From: Paenibacillus nasutitermitis
GTDB taxonomy: Bacteria; Bacillota; Bacilli; Paenibacillales; Paenibacillaceae
Direction: 5' to 3'
Assembly: GCF_014641075.1 (NCBI RefSeq)
Contig: NZ_BMHP01000001.1
Location: 620,001 to 684,000, forward strand
DNA length: 64,000 nucleotides
The notes under the pieces were generated by a model, which had not been told where the DNA came from, ran no database searches, and worked only from the letters and a program-made list of their open reading frames with translations. Below are positions 1 to 8,468 of this stretch, one piece after another. The translations under genes were made by a program, and so were the position numbers. Each line of letters begins with the position of its first letter. Within the stretch, counting starts at the first letter, position 1.

Positions 1-927
1 CGCGTTCAGATGCTGAAGTTGGATCAGTCCAAGACTGTCTTGTTGCCGACGTCAATATTTCCTGGAGGAAAAACCACAAAAGTCGTTTCCGCGCACGCCG
101 TCATCAATGTGGATTCCGAAGTTCATATGCTGCGAAATCTGATGCAGATCATCGGAATCGGAATCGTTGTCGGCGCGGTGGGCACCGTATTAGCCAGCTT
201 ATTTTTGGCGAACCAGGCACTCCGCCCGATTCGCCGTTCGTGGGAACAACAGCAACAATTCGTCGCGGATGCATCACACGAACTTCGGATGCCGATCTCC
301 GTTATTCATGCCAATGCGGAGCACGTGTTTCGCCACCCCGACCGTTCCATTCTTCAGATGAGCGAACCGATCTCCATGGTGCTGAAAGAATCCAAACGGA
401 TGAAGAAGCTCGTGGAGCAGCTGCTTACGCTCGCCCGCGCCGATTCCAATCAGACGGAGCTTCTGTTGGCGGAAATTCGTTTGGACAAAGTAGTGTCCGA
501 ATCCGCGCAAAAGTTCAACCCGTTCATGGAGCTGAAAAGGATCCGGTTCGATATGACCGTTCAACCGGTGAGTATGATGGGGGACAAGGAGAGACTTCAA
601 CAATTGATCGTCATCCTGCTGGACAACAGTTTGAAATATACGCCGGAGGACGGCGAGATCCGCGTCGTCTGCCGAAGGAACAGCCACGATGCCGTACTGA
701 TCGTGGAAGATTCGGGAATCGGCATCTCCAAAGCGGATTTACCGCACATTTTTGACCGATTCTACCGCGGCGACCAGACCCGAAACCGCGACGACGGCGG
801 CACAGGCCTCGGCTTGTCGATCGCCAAATGGATTGTGGAAAAACATAGCGGTACGATTAGTGTGCGCAGCAATCAAACGACCGCGGTAACCGTTAAATTG
901 CCATTGCACTCGAAGCTGGGTGGTTAA
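1..927 (+). CDS. Sensor histidine kinase, 5' end outside the window
   Basis: Membrane-bound two-component sensor kinase lacking its N terminus: the frame is open to the first base, so the first membrane segment and most of the sensor lie upstream. One membrane segment is visible (about bases 140-215), then a short linker. The H-box SHELRMP has its phospho-accepting His at bases 277-279, and the ATPase motifs follow in order: N box LLDNSLKYTP, G1 DSGIGIS, F box FDRFYR, G2 GGTGLGLSIA. This is the classical HisKA plus HATPase_c layout of OmpR-partner kinases. A response regulator gene is expected just upstream. A strong terminator follows, so it is transcriptionally separate from the transport operon downstream. 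Its signal cannot be read from this part. Confidence 0.93.
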   Translation, partial: RVQMLKLDQSKTVLLPTSIFPGGKTTKVVSAHAVINVDSEVHMLRNLMQIIGIGIVVGAVGTVLASLFLANQALRPIRRSWEQQQQFVADASHELRMPISVIHANAEHVFRHPDRSILQMSEPISMVLKESKRMKKLVEQLLTLARADSNQTELLLAEIRLDKVVSESAQKFNPFMELKRIRFDMTVQPVSMMGDKERLQQLIVILLDNSLKYTPEDGEIRVVCRRNSHDAVLIVEDSGIGISKADLPHIFDRFYRGDQTRNRDDGGTGLGLSIAKWIVEKHSGTISVRSNQTTAVTVKLPLHSKLGG

Positions 928-958
928 GCTGCCGACAGCAACCTCCAATGTCAATAAA

Positions 959-1000
959 GAGCTGTCCCAAGTCATTAGACGAATGGGACAGCTCTTTTTT
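959..1000 (+). terminator. Intrinsic terminator of the kinase gene
   Basis: Perfect 11-bp stem, 959-969 (GAGCTGTCCCA) with 984-994 (TGGGACAGCTC), 14-nt loop, followed by a T6 run at 995-1000. It lies 32 bases after the kinase stop codon. Confidence 0.93.
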
Positions 1001-1043
1001 GCTTTAATCGTTTTCTAATATCTCTTTGACATAATTGGATCCA

Positions 1044-1940
1044 ATGACGGAAGGAAAGGAGGGGATCGACATTTTTACACGGCGGCTCGAAAGCGAAGGA
1101 ATCATCGCAAGTTTGTTCTTGCTGCCAAGCTTGATCGGATTTGTCGTATTTTTCGCCGCTCCGTTTCTAATCGGCTTCTATTATTCATTAATGGACAGTC
1201 CGGTTGGCGGTTCATTCGTCGGTCTGGAAAATTATAGGGATTTACTGGGCAACCCCGTATTCCGCAGAGCGGCGGAAAATACATTCCGGTTTACGGCCAT
1301 TAGCGTGCCGCTTAACATGCTTTTTTCGCTTGGCTTGGCCATGCTGCTCAACCGCAGAATGAGGATGCGCAACTGGTTCCGCATCGCTTATCTGTCGCCG
1401 CTCATCGTGCCTGTCGCGTCCGTCGTTCTTGTCTGGAAAGTGCTGTTCGATGACTCGGGGGCGATCAATGGCTGGCTCGCAGCGGCCGGAGGCAGTCCGA
1501 AAGATTGGATGGAAAGCGGCTGGGCTATGACGGTTATTATCATCGTCTACCTGTGGAAGAACATCGGGTACAACATGATTTTGTTTCTCGCTGGTTTGCA
1601 AAATATTCCCGCCGATTATTACGAAGCGGCGTCCATTGACGGTGCGGGTAAATTCCGGCAATGGACTTCCATCACACTTGTCTATTTGACGCCGACCACT
1701 TTTTTCGTGTTCATTATGTCCATCATCAACTCTTTCAAAGTGTTCCGGGAGACGTATCTGATTGCGGGCGAATACCCGCACAACAGCATCTACATGCTGC
1801 AACATTACATGAACAACATGTTTAGGTCGCTCGATTATCAGAAATTGACTTCAGCCGCTTTCTTAATGGCATTAGTAATTGTCGTATTGGTGCTGATGCT
1901 TTTTATGATCGAGCGCCGAATCACCAAATCTTTAAGTTAA
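1044..1940 (+). CDS. CUT1-type ABC transporter permease (MalF/UgpA-like)
   Basis: Integral membrane subunit of a carbohydrate-type ABC importer, about 298 residues with six predicted membrane segments. The cytoplasmic EAA loop that docks the ATPase is clear (EAASIDGAGKFRQW). It is first in a five-gene operon with a second permease, an HlyD-type adaptor, a MacB/FtsX-like protein and a solute-binding lipoprotein. The start is uncertain: an upstream TTG (1035) and the ATG used here have no ribosome binding site, while a strong AAAGGAGGGG (1055-1064) sits inside the frame, 6 bases before an ATT codon at 1071. Translation from that ATT would remove nine residues and leave all membrane segments intact. 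Confidence 0.9.
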   Translation: MTEGKEGIDIFTRRLESEGIIASLFLLPSLIGFVVFFAAPFLIGFYYSLMDSPVGGSFVGLENYRDLLGNPVFRRAAENTFRFTAISVPLNMLFSLGLAMLLNRRMRMRNWFRIAYLSPLIVPVASVVLVWKVLFDDSGAINGWLAAAGGSPKDWMESGWAMTVIIIVYLWKNIGYNMILFLAGLQNIPADYYEAASIDGAGKFRQWTSITLVYLTPTTFFVFIMSIINSFKVFRETYLIAGEYPHNSIYMLQHYMNNMFRSLDYQKLTSAAFLMALVIVVLVLMLFMIERRITKSLS

Positions 1941-1959
1941 TCAGGGAGGTTTGCGGGAG

Positions 1960-2835
1960 GTGATGCAGACGTTACGCAATATTCGCAGGTGGCCGCTCAT
2001 GGCACTGCTCATCGGATTGACCGGCTTGTTCCTTTTTCCGATCACGCTGACGATCACCAATTCGTTCATGACAGAATCCGAAATTTCCGTTACGTACGAG
2101 GCGATACAAGGGGAGCAAGACCCGTCGGCCGTTATGGAGCATGTGGCGCTGAAGTGGATTCCGCAGCTCGTTACCTTATCACAATACTACTCGGTACTGA
2201 TCGAGAAACCGCAGTTTCTGTTGCTGTTCTGGAATTCGGTCAAAATCGTTGTTCCGATCATCGCGGGACAGATTGCAGTGGCGTCGATGGCGGCTTACGC
2301 ATTCACACAGCTTCGCTTTCGGTTTCGGGAGCCGCTGTTCTTCATCTATATCGTAACGATGCTGATGCCCTTTCAAGTGACTCTCGTTCCCAATTATATT
2401 GTCGCCGATAAACTCGGTTTGTTGAACAGCTACTTGTCGATTATTTTCCCGGGTATTTTCAGCGCATTCGGCGTCTTCCTGCTCCGGCAGTTCATGATGT
2501 TCGTTCCGCGCAGCTACACGGAAGCCGCCCGGGTGGACGGCGCGGGTTACTTGTACATATTCGCGAGAATCGTGCTGCCGATGTGCGGTCCCGGAATCGC
2601 GGCGCTGTCCATCCTGGTCTTTATCGACAACTGGAACATGGTGGAACAACCGCTCATTTTTTTGCATGATGCCGCCAATCAGCCTTTATCGGTTTACTTG
2701 TCCGTCATCGGCAGCGGCGAGCTCGGCATTGCGTTTGCGGCGTCCGCTTTATATATGATGCCTTTGATCCTGCTCGCACTGTATGCCGAACACTACCTAG
2801 TTGAAGGAATACAACTGTCCGGAATCAAAGGCTAA
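1960..2835 (+). CDS. CUT1-type ABC transporter permease (MalG-like)
   Basis: Second membrane subunit of the importer, about 291 residues, with the EAA motif EAARVDGAGYLYIFAR and the family C terminus (VEGIQLSGIKG). Compared with ordinary MalG proteins the first periplasmic loop is longer, with an acidic insert of roughly 20 residues around ESEISVTYEAI before the usual WNS motif. This belongs to a MalG subfamily I associate with non-sugar or unknown substrates. It starts 19 bases after the first permease. The GTG at 1960 is chosen because AGGGAGG (1943-1949) lies ten bases upstream; TTG 1951 and ATG 1963 are alternatives. It is followed closely by the adaptor gene, so the pair is translated as part of one operon. 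Confidence 0.9.
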   Translation: MMQTLRNIRRWPLMALLIGLTGLFLFPITLTITNSFMTESEISVTYEAIQGEQDPSAVMEHVALKWIPQLVTLSQYYSVLIEKPQFLLLFWNSVKIVVPIIAGQIAVASMAAYAFTQLRFRFREPLFFIYIVTMLMPFQVTLVPNYIVADKLGLLNSYLSIIFPGIFSAFGVFLLRQFMMFVPRSYTEAARVDGAGYLYIFARIVLPMCGPGIAALSILVFIDNWNMVEQPLIFLHDAANQPLSVYLSVIGSGELGIAFAASALYMMPLILLALYAEHYLVEGIQLSGIKG

Positions 2836-2853
2836 GGAGGAAATGCGAAATAG

Positions 2854-3993
2854 ATGGAAATGACAGTGGCAACGGAAAGACGCTCCGGCAAAAAGGGGGG
2901 GAGAAGAGCGATTATCATCTTCGCCGTCACCCTTGTGGGACTTACTTTCTTCTCCAATACGCTGCTGAATATGTCTCTGCCCCAGGTGAGATGGGTGCAG
3001 CCTCAGCAGGGCTTACTGAGTCATGAAGTGCGCGGTTCGGGGGTCGTGGAAGCGGCCGAAACGCATTCTCTGTATACGGAGACGGCTTGGCCGGTAGATC
3101 AAGCGATGGTGGAAGCCGGGGATCGCGTAAAAAAGGGGGACGAGCTCGTCACCTTCCAAACGAGGGACGCGGAAAACCTGTTGAAAGACCAAGAAGCCCG
3201 CTACAGACAGAAGCAATTGAGCCTGGAGGCGCTTCAGGATCGTTATCCGGAAGCTGCGCGCATTGAGGATGAAGAGGCCAAGCGCAGCCTTTCGCGGGAA
3301 ATCGAAAGCGCGAAGCTGGATCTGCAAATTCAGATGAGGCAAATCGACGATTTAAGGCGGCAGTTGAACGAGTTTGCCGTTCTGAAGTCGCCGGTGGACG
3401 GAGTCATAACGAAGCTGGATGCTGTGAAAGGCGCGCCGATTGCCGGCGGAATCGCAGCGGTAACCGTCGCCGATTTGTCGAAGGGATTGACGTTCAAAGC
3501 TTCGATCGAGGCAGACATGGCCGGATATATACAGGCGGGGGACCACACGGAAGTTTTTTTCCCGGCGCTCGAGAATGCGCGGATACAAGCGGAAATTATC
3601 GAAGTAAGGGATGTTCCCTCCGCCCCGGCGGGAGCCGATGCAGCCGAAAACCGCGAAGAACTGAAAGAAGTCACGTTGTCGCTTCAGGACGAGCGGTTGC
3701 AGGGCGGGGAGCGGGGGGAGTTTGCCATCTCCAAAAAGTCTTCCTCTCCCGCCGCATTGCTGCCGGCTGGCGCTGTCCGAGAAGACGAGAACGGAAGTTA
3801 TGTGTTGGTGCTGCAGGAGAAAAAAGGGACGCTTGGGACCGAATATTACTTGCAAAAAGCGTATGTGGAGGCCGGCGATGCGGACGAGGAATCCGTCGCG
3901 ATCGCAAGCGGAGTCACCCTGCTCGACAAGGTCGTTGTCTCCAGTAACAAACCGGTGGCTGACGGGGATCGGGTGCTTCAGATGAATGGATGA
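2854..3993 (+). CDS. HlyD/RND-type periplasmic adaptor (membrane fusion) protein
   Basis: 379-residue membrane-anchored adaptor. One N-terminal membrane anchor (residues about 19-38), a split biotinyl-lipoyl domain (about 55-105 and 175-205, with the SPVDGVITK half typical of MacA/HlyD), a coiled-coil hairpin between them (about 105-172), then a beta-barrel and a membrane-proximal domain. In Gram-positives such proteins work with MacB/FtsX-type ABC exporters at the outer membrane face. Its place between sugar-type permeases and a MacB-like protein is unusual. The stop codon overlaps the next start (ATGA, 3990-3993), indicating coupled translation with the MacB-like partner. No substrate can be inferred from the sequence. 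Confidence 0.88.
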   Translation: MEMTVATERRSGKKGGRRAIIIFAVTLVGLTFFSNTLLNMSLPQVRWVQPQQGLLSHEVRGSGVVEAAETHSLYTETAWPVDQAMVEAGDRVKKGDELVTFQTRDAENLLKDQEARYRQKQLSLEALQDRYPEAARIEDEEAKRSLSREIESAKLDLQIQMRQIDDLRRQLNEFAVLKSPVDGVITKLDAVKGAPIAGGIAAVTVADLSKGLTFKASIEADMAGYIQAGDHTEVFFPALENARIQAEIIEVRDVPSAPAGADAAENREELKEVTLSLQDERLQGGERGEFAISKKSSSPAALLPAGAVREDENGSYVLVLQEKKGTLGTEYYLQKAYVEAGDADEESVAIASGVTLLDKVVVSSNKPVADGDRVLQMNG

Positions 3994-5414
3994 TGGCTGC
4001 GGTGGGGAAGGGGGGACGGGATCTGGTTACACGATTGGCAACGCGATTAACGGCAGTCGGAATACTCATTATGCTGCTGTGCAGCCAATGGATATCATCG
4101 GTGCAGGGCAGCTGGCAGCAATTGAACGGTGCTGTCGGGACGGACAAATGGATTGTGAACCGGAATGTCGTGTCAGCGGACGGCGGCTTGACATTGGCGG
4201 AGTTTGAACGGCTCGGCGAGAGATGGGGCCAGCTGCCGATAACCGCGATCGCGCGTACGACGGAGGCTGCAGATGGAGGGCCTGCTGCTGCTGCGATTGC
4301 GGATATTGTGGGAGTGAGCGCAGGATACCAGAACTTTCATCAGCTTCGGATAATGTCGGGATCGTTCTTCGATTCCTCGGCGGCCGAATCGGGCAATCGG
4401 GTCGCTGTCATCCAAGCAGATGTCGCCGAACGACTGTTTCGCTCCGGGGATGCTGTGGGCCGTTCGATCGATATCGGGAACACGCCGTTTACAGTAATCG
4501 GGGTGTATGACGGATTGGGAACGGTATTGGAGCAAATGTCGGATGACGGTGTACCGGATATTATCGTTCCCGTCAGCGCACTTCTCGCTGCCCGTCCCGA
4601 CCTGAAGATCCAAACGCTGGAACTCGCAGCGGATCCGGATTCGGCGATCCAGGATGAGCAGGAGATCCATAGCGCCCTGCAGTCGATCGGCCATAGAGCG
4701 GAATGGTATGAGATCACCAATATGAAGAGGATCGATGTCGCTCGGTCGCAATGGAGTCTGCTTATGCGGTTTATCAATGGCGGCATTGCCATTCTGCTGT
4801 GCATCAAGCTTTTAATGGCGAATATCGGGGCAGCACGAATGTTCTTCAAGGAAAAAACGGCAATAGCAGACTGGACTGATGTTATCCGCTCCGAACGAGC
4901 GAAGGTCGCCGTTTTCGGCGCAGCAATTGTAGGTTGGGGGGCCTGTATAGCCGCTGTTTGGTTGATCGTCAGGTTTGGCTTCCAGATCCCGCCCGATTGG
5001 CTGCCGGATCAACTCATCGATTTCCGCTTTTACACGGATAAGATCAAGTCGCTTTGGCAGGCACGGGTCGAGCAATACGGATATGTACCGTCATCCGGTG
5101 AATTACTGGGAGCGGCGGCCGGTCGTTTCGTGTCACTTTTGTTTCTCGCCGGAATGCTGCTCGGATTGCCGTCGTTTCTTATCGGCTTACGGCTGGCGGC
5201 TCTTCATCCATCACCGCCGGCGGCAATCATGGAACGCTTGGCGCTGCTGATTGCGGTGGCGACGGCGCTTTCGTTCGCAGTGATCCGGATGTCGGGAATG
5301 GACTATACCGTCGGGTGGACGGATATTGCGGTAATCGCCGCCCTGTTCCTATCAGCTCATCATCAATTTCAATTGAAAAAGGAGAGATTTGCGAATGTTC
5401 ACCAGGAGAGTTAG
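3990..5414 (+). CDS. MacB/FtsX-like membrane protein without ATPase domain
   Basis: 474 residues. A first membrane segment (about 20-38) is followed by a MacB-type periplasmic core domain (about 40-255); the stretch GNRVAVIQADVAERLF and the following RSIDIGNTPFTVIGV are characteristic. Further membrane segments lie at about 258-280, 303-328, 378-405, 413-432 and 440-455, as in FtsX permeases. MacB exporters carry a nucleotide-binding domain or have a neighbouring ATPase gene; here there is neither. It overlaps the adaptor gene by four bases, and its 3' end overlaps the solute-binding protein gene by 20 bases. The likely role is a mechanotransmission-type permease working with the HlyD-like adaptor, but how it is energised is open. 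Confidence 0.82.
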   Translation: MMAAVGKGGRDLVTRLATRLTAVGILIMLLCSQWISSVQGSWQQLNGAVGTDKWIVNRNVVSADGGLTLAEFERLGERWGQLPITAIARTTEAADGGPAAAAIADIVGVSAGYQNFHQLRIMSGSFFDSSAAESGNRVAVIQADVAERLFRSGDAVGRSIDIGNTPFTVIGVYDGLGTVLEQMSDDGVPDIIVPVSALLAARPDLKIQTLELAADPDSAIQDEQEIHSALQSIGHRAEWYEITNMKRIDVARSQWSLLMRFINGGIAILLCIKLLMANIGAARMFFKEKTAIADWTDVIRSERAKVAVFGAAIVGWGACIAAVWLIVRFGFQIPPDWLPDQLIDFRFYTDKIKSLWQARVEQYGYVPSSGELLGAAAGRFVSLLFLAGMLLGLPSFLIGLRLAALHPSPPAAIMERLALLIAVATALSFAVIRMSGMDYTVGWTDIAVIAALFLSAHHQFQLKKERFANVHQES

Positions 5415-6774
5415 ACCCCTGCTTTTAGCCTTTGTCATGGTGTCGGTTCTCGTATTAACCGCTTGCTCCGGAAAAACGGAGAGTCCAGCCGGCACGAGCA
5501 CTGGCAGCGGCGGCACGGCTGAGCCTGTAAACAACGGGGAGCAAGTTACGCTGACGATGTCCGTCAAACAATCCAGCCGATTGTTGGAGCTGGCGAAACA
5601 GCAGTATGAAGCCGCCAATCCGAACGTAACGATCGAGATCAAGGAATATTCGGCTGCGCCTACCATGAACGGCAAAACGGTGATCGGCGGAAAGCCCGAT
5701 CCCCAAGACGACGAGAAGTTCGTCAATTCGATCAATGCGGAATTGATGGGAGGGAACGCGGCGGATATAATCGCCATGGACGGCAGCTTGCCATATCAGA
5801 AATATGCCGACAAAAAGCTGTTCGAAGATTTGAAAGGATTTATGAAAGAACAAAAAGGCTTCGACCCAAACCAATATTATAATAATCTATTCAAGGCGAT
5901 GGAGTACAATGGTGGATTGTATACGATCCCGATTCGGGTCCAATTGAACTTCCTCGTGGGCAACTCGTCCGTTATCGCGGGGACGAACATCGACGACTCT
6001 ACGTGGACATGGAACGACTTCAAGACGGCGGCGGAGGAGATTACGGGGGCAGGCGAGTATGCGTTCGTCAACATGCCGCCCGACAAGCTGCTCAACCGGA
6101 TACTGGAAAGCAGCTTCGGCAAGCTGCTCGATATGCAGAACAAAACGATCGATACTCAAGCCATTATCGATCTGCTCAACCTGGAAAAGTCGTTCTACGA
6201 AGATCATCTGGTGACGGGAGATCGTGTTGACGCGAATTTGGGCATTTTCCAGACCTTCGGAGTCAGCCAGTATGACGAGCGAATTTTGTTTATGCTCACG
6301 CAGATGGCGTATGAGGGCCAGGCGCATTACTATAAGCTGCCCAGCGAGAATGAAACGCGCGGCGCCTCGTTCCGTTCCGATTTGCAGATGGCTGTCAACA
6401 GCAAGTCCGAACATAAAGAAGCAGCTTGGGATTTCATTTTGTATCTGTTGTCTGAGGAAGTGCAGTCGTCCCGCGATCTGATGGGATTTTCCGTCAATAA
6501 AAATGCCGAGCAAAAAAGATTGGATCAACTTGGCGCAGGTGGAGCGGGAGGTGCTACGGTGGATGGTCAGGTCGTATCGATGCAGGCGCCGGCTCCTGAA
6601 AACGTTGAGAAGATAAAGGGTTATCTGGAAAATGCGGCTTTTTATGCCGAAGGCGATCTGAGAATCCGCAATATCGTTCTGGAAGAATCGATGTCTTTCT
6701 TCAGTGGACAGAAAACCGCGGAAGAAGTGGCCAAGATCGTGAAAGGAAAAGTAGAGACGTATTTGCAAGAATAG
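5395..6774 (+). CDS. Extracellular solute-binding lipoprotein
   Basis: About 459 residues. A lipoprotein signal peptide ends in the lipobox LTAC, followed by a Gly/Ser/Thr-rich linker and a family-1-type binding-protein fold (opening VTLTMSVKQSSRLLELAKQQ, later the typical hinge segment GLYTIPIRVQLNF). Anchored outside the membrane, it would hand its ligand to the two permeases encoded at the other end of the operon. ATG 5395 is chosen over TTG 5389 because GGAG at 5381-5384 is ten bases upstream. It is the last gene of the operon and ends 62 bases before a strong terminator. The ligand is unknown; a sugar, oligosaccharide or peptide is possible. Confidence 0.9.
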   Translation: MFTRRVRPLLLAFVMVSVLVLTACSGKTESPAGTSTGSGGTAEPVNNGEQVTLTMSVKQSSRLLELAKQQYEAANPNVTIEIKEYSAAPTMNGKTVIGGKPDPQDDEKFVNSINAELMGGNAADIIAMDGSLPYQKYADKKLFEDLKGFMKEQKGFDPNQYYNNLFKAMEYNGGLYTIPIRVQLNFLVGNSSVIAGTNIDDSTWTWNDFKTAAEEITGAGEYAFVNMPPDKLLNRILESSFGKLLDMQNKTIDTQAIIDLLNLEKSFYEDHLVTGDRVDANLGIFQTFGVSQYDERILFMLTQMAYEGQAHYYKLPSENETRGASFRSDLQMAVNSKSEHKEAAWDFILYLLSEEVQSSRDLMGFSVNKNAEQKRLDQLGAGGAGGATVDGQVVSMQAPAPENVEKIKGYLENAAFYAEGDLRIRNIVLEESMSFFSGQKTAEEVAKIVKGKVETYLQE

Positions 6775-6836
6775 AAGAACGGTAAGCCCTTGGGAAAACG
6801 AACAAAAATACATTGACGAGAATGTATCGTTGGCAT

Positions 6837-6876
6837 GCGGAAGCCAGGTTAGTTTAACTTGGCTTCCGCCTTTTTT
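6837..6876 (+). terminator. Terminator of the hybrid transport operon
   Basis: 14-bp stem 6837-6850 with 6856-6869 (one G-T pair), 5-nt loop, T6 at 6871-6876. It closes the operon before the convergent MFS gene; there is no T run on the opposite strand, so it appears one-directional. Confidence 0.93.
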
Positions 6877-6935
6877 GTAGATCGGATTTTCATGGGATCG
6901 TGAACGGGTTAAGCATAGTATTCACCCGAATTTTA

Positions 6936-8201
6936 TTATTTAAGGCGCTGGGTCAATGCCCAGAATAGAAGAGCCGAAGCGCTGACGATTGCACCTAACA
7001 CGCACACTCCATTCCAGCCTGAGTAAGCATAGATACGGGTAGATGCGATTGACCCGGTGGCGCTACCAATGGAGTAGAAAACCATGTAACCGGCAGTAAG
7101 CCTACTACGTGCCTCAGGGCGCAAAGTAAGGATCATGCTCATATTGGTGACATGTACGGCTTGTACTGCCAGGTCAAGAAGGACAATACCGACGATTAAT
7201 GCGAGAAGCGAATGTTGAGTATAACTTATTGGCAACCATGATATAAGCAACAGAATCAGTGCCACGCCCGTGGTTCTTTGTCCGAAACCTCGATCGGCAA
7301 GACGACCTGCACGCGCCGCGGCTAACGCACCGGCAACTCCAGCGAGGCCAAAAGCTCCAATCGCAGTATGTGAAAGAGAAAGCGGCGGTGCGCTGAGAGG
7401 CAGCACTAGAGGAGTCCATAATATACTGAAAGCGGTAAAAATCATCAGACATAGTATAGCTCGGACTCGCAGGATTCGTTCTTGCGCGAACAGCCTGAGC
7501 AGCGAACGAAGTAGCTGTAAGTAGGATAATGATTCTCTTTTGTGCTCGGAATGCGGCAGCACCCTAAACAATACACATGCCGCGATTAGAGTTAATACCG
7601 CAGAGACAAGGTAGACAGAACGCCAACCGGCTAAATCCATTAATATGCCGGCAAAAGTTCGCGCCAGTAGAATACCCATTACGACTCCGCTTGTCACTAC
7701 ACCCACGGTACGCCCTCGTTCGGCTGGGGCAGCCAAAGTTGCCGCGAACGCAACGAGCGTCTGTGTCACTACGGCAAGCAATCCAACCGAGGCTATGCCG
7801 ATGAATAACACCATGCTGGTGGGAGAGGTACCAACCGCAATCAGAGCCAACACGGATACTAACATCTGTCCAGTGATCAGCCAACGTCGATTGAATAAAT
7901 CGCCTAGGGGCACTAGCAATAGCAGTCCAAGTGCGTAACAAACTTGAGTGATTGTAATAACAATGCCGACGGATGAATGAGTAATACCGAACTCGTTTGA
8001 AATAGCGTCCAGCAAGGGTTGCGCGTAATAGATGTTGGCGACTGCCAGTCCGCAAGCAATCGCAAATAAGAGTGTAACATTGCGGGACATTAAAGAAGCG
8101 GGCGCTGATTCTGATGCTATATGCATCTCTTGAGCTGGTTCAACGTGTTTGCCTGTATAATCCACGGTAATGACTTTCGGTTCCTCAACAAACTTCCCCA
8201 A
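6936..8201 (-). CDS. MFS drug/metabolite exporter (DHA1-type)
   Basis: 421-residue major facilitator protein with about twelve membrane segments. The first segment ends in ANIYYAQPLL, a signature of a DHA1 subgroup annotated as efflux permeases. The loop between segments 2 and 3 has the MFS motif A form PLGDLFNRR. The first 40 residues are a hydrophilic cytoplasmic extension. The TTG start is supported by AAGGAG at 8211-8216, nine bases away. It is divergent from a TetR-family gene, with an operator in its leader that matches one in front of the regulator. It is therefore very likely repressed by that TetR protein and induced by a small toxic or signalling molecule. Confidence 0.9.
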   Translation of the reverse strand: MGKFVEEPKVITVDYTGKHVEPAQEMHIASESAPASLMSRNVTLLFAIACGLAVANIYYAQPLLDAISNEFGITHSSVGIVITITQVCYALGLLLLVPLGDLFNRRWLITGQMLVSVLALIAVGTSPTSMVLFIGIASVGLLAVVTQTLVAFAATLAAPAERGRTVGVVTSGVVMGILLARTFAGILMDLAGWRSVYLVSAVLTLIAACVLFRVLPHSEHKRESLSYLQLLRSLLRLFAQERILRVRAILCLMIFTAFSILWTPLVLPLSAPPLSLSHTAIGAFGLAGVAGALAAARAGRLADRGFGQRTTGVALILLLISWLPISYTQHSLLALIVGIVLLDLAVQAVHVTNMSMILTLRPEARSRLTAGYMVFYSIGSATGSIASTRIYAYSGWNGVCVLGAIVSASALLFWALTQRLK

Positions 8202-8247
8202 AGAAAACGCCTCCTTAAATTTTTGTTTATCAGATTTACTAAATAAA

Positions 8248-8261
8248 ATACCGATTGGTAT
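8248..8261. promoter_or_regulatory. TetR operator in the MFS leader
   Basis: Perfect palindrome ATACC-GATT-GGTAT followed by GAAA. It lies about ten bases downstream of the predicted start of MFS transcription and matches the site at 8434-8447 in 11 of 14 positions. Confidence 0.65.
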
Positions 8262-8278
8262 GAAATGTTGCCTGATAA

Positions 8279-8307
8279 ATATAACGCTAAAAAAAGATAA
8301 CTGTCAA
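8279..8307 (-). promoter_or_regulatory. Sigma-A promoter of the MFS gene
   Basis: On the minus strand: -35 TTGACA (8307-8302), 17-base spacer, -10 TTATAT (8284-8279). Confidence 0.75.
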
Positions 8308-8398
8308 GAGATTCCTGTAGAGGATAACTGAGATGGGGCGAGAACTCTTTCAATTCTGCTATTATAAGAGATCTAAGAGCTGTAAAAGCTTAATATTA

Positions 8399-8427
8399 TT
8401 GACAGGATACTCTTCACATAATAAAAT
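8399..8427 (+). promoter_or_regulatory. Sigma-A promoter of the TetR gene
   Basis: -35 TTGACA (8399-8404), 17-base spacer, -10 TAAAAT (8422-8427). The predicted transcription start falls at the left edge of the operator at 8434. Confidence 0.8.
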
Positions 8428-8433
8428 TATAAT

Positions 8434-8447
8434 ATACCGTTCGATAT
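8434..8447. promoter_or_regulatory. TetR operator at its own transcription start
   Basis: ATACCGTTCGATAT followed by GAAA, an imperfect version of the palindrome at 8248-8261. Its position over the predicted transcription start suggests autorepression. Confidence 0.6.
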
Positions 8448-8468
8448 GAAAAGAAAGGGGGGATTGCT

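Noticed and set aside
1027..1032. TTGACA as a -35 box for the hybrid operon
   Set aside because: No acceptable -10 box 16-18 bases downstream; the operon promoter was not located.
5887..6813. 308-codon minus-strand frame opposite the first binding protein
   Set aside because: Antisense shadow; runs into the terminator and has no recognisable motif.
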